Below, in pieces: positions 63,374 to 64,000 of a stretch of DNA of 64,000 nt. The translations under genes were made by a program, and so were the position numbers. The notes under the pieces were generated by a model. The model ran no database searches. It worked only from the letters and a program-made list of their open reading frames with translations, and was not told the DNA's origin. Source of the stretch: Thermoanaerobaculia bacterium (lineage in GTDB: Bacteria > Acidobacteriota > Thermoanaerobaculia > Multivoradales > J023); assembly GCA_028066595.1 (NCBI GenBank), contig JALCBJ010000011.1:1-64000 (forward strand). The letters are read 5' to 3'. Each line of letters opens with the position of its first letter. Within the stretch, counting starts at the first letter, position 1.

Positions 63374-64000
63374 ATGCCGACTGCCACCGACTCTTCGTCC
63401 GCCACGCGAAACCCGGCCTGTGCTGTTCCCGATCGACTCTTGGAGCTTTGGGGCGAGCTTCGAGATCTGAAGTCACTGGCCGAGTTGTTGGACTGGGATC
63501 AGGAGACGATGATGCCGCGTGGTGGTTCGGAGAACCGCGCGAAGATGGCAGCTTCCCTTGCCGGGGCGATCCATCAGAAGCTCACGTCCGAACGACTGTG
63601 GGAGACGATCCTCGCCTGCGAAGAGGAAGCCCGTTCCGCGGGTGACGAGCTGCTGACGGCTCAGGTGCGAGAGGCCAAGCGAGACGCGTCGAGGGCTCGG
63701 CGGATACCCGAATCCCTGGCCAAAGAACTGGCGGAAGCCTCCAGTCTGGGTACTACGGCCTGGCAGGAGGCACGCAAGGGGTCGGATTTCGGGATGTTCG
63801 CGGGGCATCTGCAGCGGTTGCTGTCACTGGCCAAGCAGAAGGCCGCGGCACTGCATCCCGCAGGCAAGGCCTACGATGCGTTGCTCGACGGTTTCGAACC
63901 TGGTGCGACCGAGGAGCAGCTCGTGCCGCTTTTCGACCATTTGGTGGCGGAACTGTCTCCCTGGGTTCAGCAGGTCGTGGAGTCTGGCCGTCGGGTGGAC
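63374..64000 (+). CDS. M32-family (Taq) metallocarboxypeptidase, N-terminal part
   Basis: 209 codons are visible and the frame is open at the window edge, so the active site lies beyond. The N-terminal helical domain matches carboxypeptidase Taq: LWGELRDLKSLAELLDWDQETMMPRGGSENRAKMAASLAG, then RRIPESLAKELAEASSLGTTAWQEARKGSDFGMFAGHLQRLL and YDALLDGFEPGATEEQLVPLFDHLV. The zinc-binding HEXXH of M32 enzymes would be about 60 residues further on. Such enzymes trim C-terminal residues of peptides in the cytoplasm. The gene diverges from the FG-GAP gene across 157 bases. Confidence 0.88.
   Translation, partial: MPTATDSSSATRNPACAVPDRLLELWGELRDLKSLAELLDWDQETMMPRGGSENRAKMAASLAGAIHQKLTSERLWETILACEEEARSAGDELLTAQVREAKRDASRARRIPESLAKELAEASSLGTTAWQEARKGSDFGMFAGHLQRLLSLAKQKAAALHPAGKAYDALLDGFEPGATEEQLVPLFDHLVAELSPWVQQVVESGRRVD

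Noticed and set aside
63235..63470. Short signal-peptide-like frame (LLLLVARSSLAQ) before the M32 gene
   Set aside because: It overlaps the start of the M32 coding sequence in another frame, has no further homology, and the divergent promoter of two good genes must occupy this gap.
1..64000. tRNA/rRNA genes, CRISPR arrays, integrase or prophage, complete insertion sequences
   Set aside because: Scanning by eye showed no rRNA-like stretches, no regularly spaced identical repeats, and no transposase or integrase motifs. A covariance-model and HMM scan would be decisive, and small RNAs could still be missed.

Overview
This 64 kb window is GC-rich and densely coded, with no intergenic gap above about 300 bases. 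It carries no rRNA, tRNA, CRISPR array, complete insertion sequence or prophage that I can see. The gene content points to a Gram-negative (diderm) bacterium of the phylum Acidobacteriota. Two proteins have the VWFA-related architecture typical of that phylum (32155-33921 and 56804-59920), and there is an outer-membrane Omp85/TamB pair, abundant secreted beta-propeller, FG-GAP and lamin-tail proteins, and GC-rich codon use throughout. A more precise class (for example Thermoanaerobaculia or Holophagae) is only a guess.

Layout. 1-16 kb is a minus-strand block: an O-antigen-ligase-like protein, ispA, tlyA, nadK, a TamB-like translocation protein and an Omp85 protein with about seven POTRA repeats, mostly joined by 4-base start/stop overlaps, followed by a very large secreted nuclease that runs off the left edge. 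A 277-bp palindromic element sits between ispA and tlyA. 16-21.6 kb is a plus-strand surface-glycan block: a lipoprotein, a sugar C-methyltransferase, a dTDP-4-dehydrorhamnose 3,5-epimerase and two tandem paralogous polytopic membrane proteins that look like GT-C glycosyltransferases. 21.5-35 kb mixes small membrane proteins, thiol-redox proteins (DsbD, a thioredoxin-fold protein, a DsbA-like protein), an aminotransferase, a periplasmic binding protein and a VWFA protein. 35-48 kb is mostly housekeeping: PEP carboxylase, the YchF GTPase, RsmI, a SurA-like chaperone, a lytic transglycosylase and MurA. 48-64 kb holds a ferredoxin, a MutS-family ATPase, a Ser/Thr kinase with a cyclase-like tail, a DUF427 protein, EgtD, a large VWFA protein, a DinB-like protein, an FG-GAP/ASPIC protein and the start of an M32 carboxypeptidase.

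How the genes work together. Much of the window serves the envelope: outer-membrane assembly (Omp85 plus TamB, SurA-like), peptidoglycan (MurA, Slt), polyprenyl precursor and glycan building (IspA, RfbC, methyltransferase, GT-C pair, O-antigen ligase) and periplasmic disulfide chemistry (DsbD/DsbA).

Most unusual points: (i) the 277-bp near-palindrome with 22-bp perfect inverted ends, which encodes two similar 88-codon open frames on opposite strands and whose tip sequence CTAGCAGCCCGTGG recurs at other gene 3' ends; (ii) three genes each broken by one lesion (about 26056, 30569 and 49665), one of them a bare in-frame TGA followed by 34 well-formed codons; (iii) a tandem paralogous membrane family; (iv) a kinase fused to a degenerate nucleotidyl-cyclase-like domain; (v) two start codons placed where a leaderless transcript would begin.
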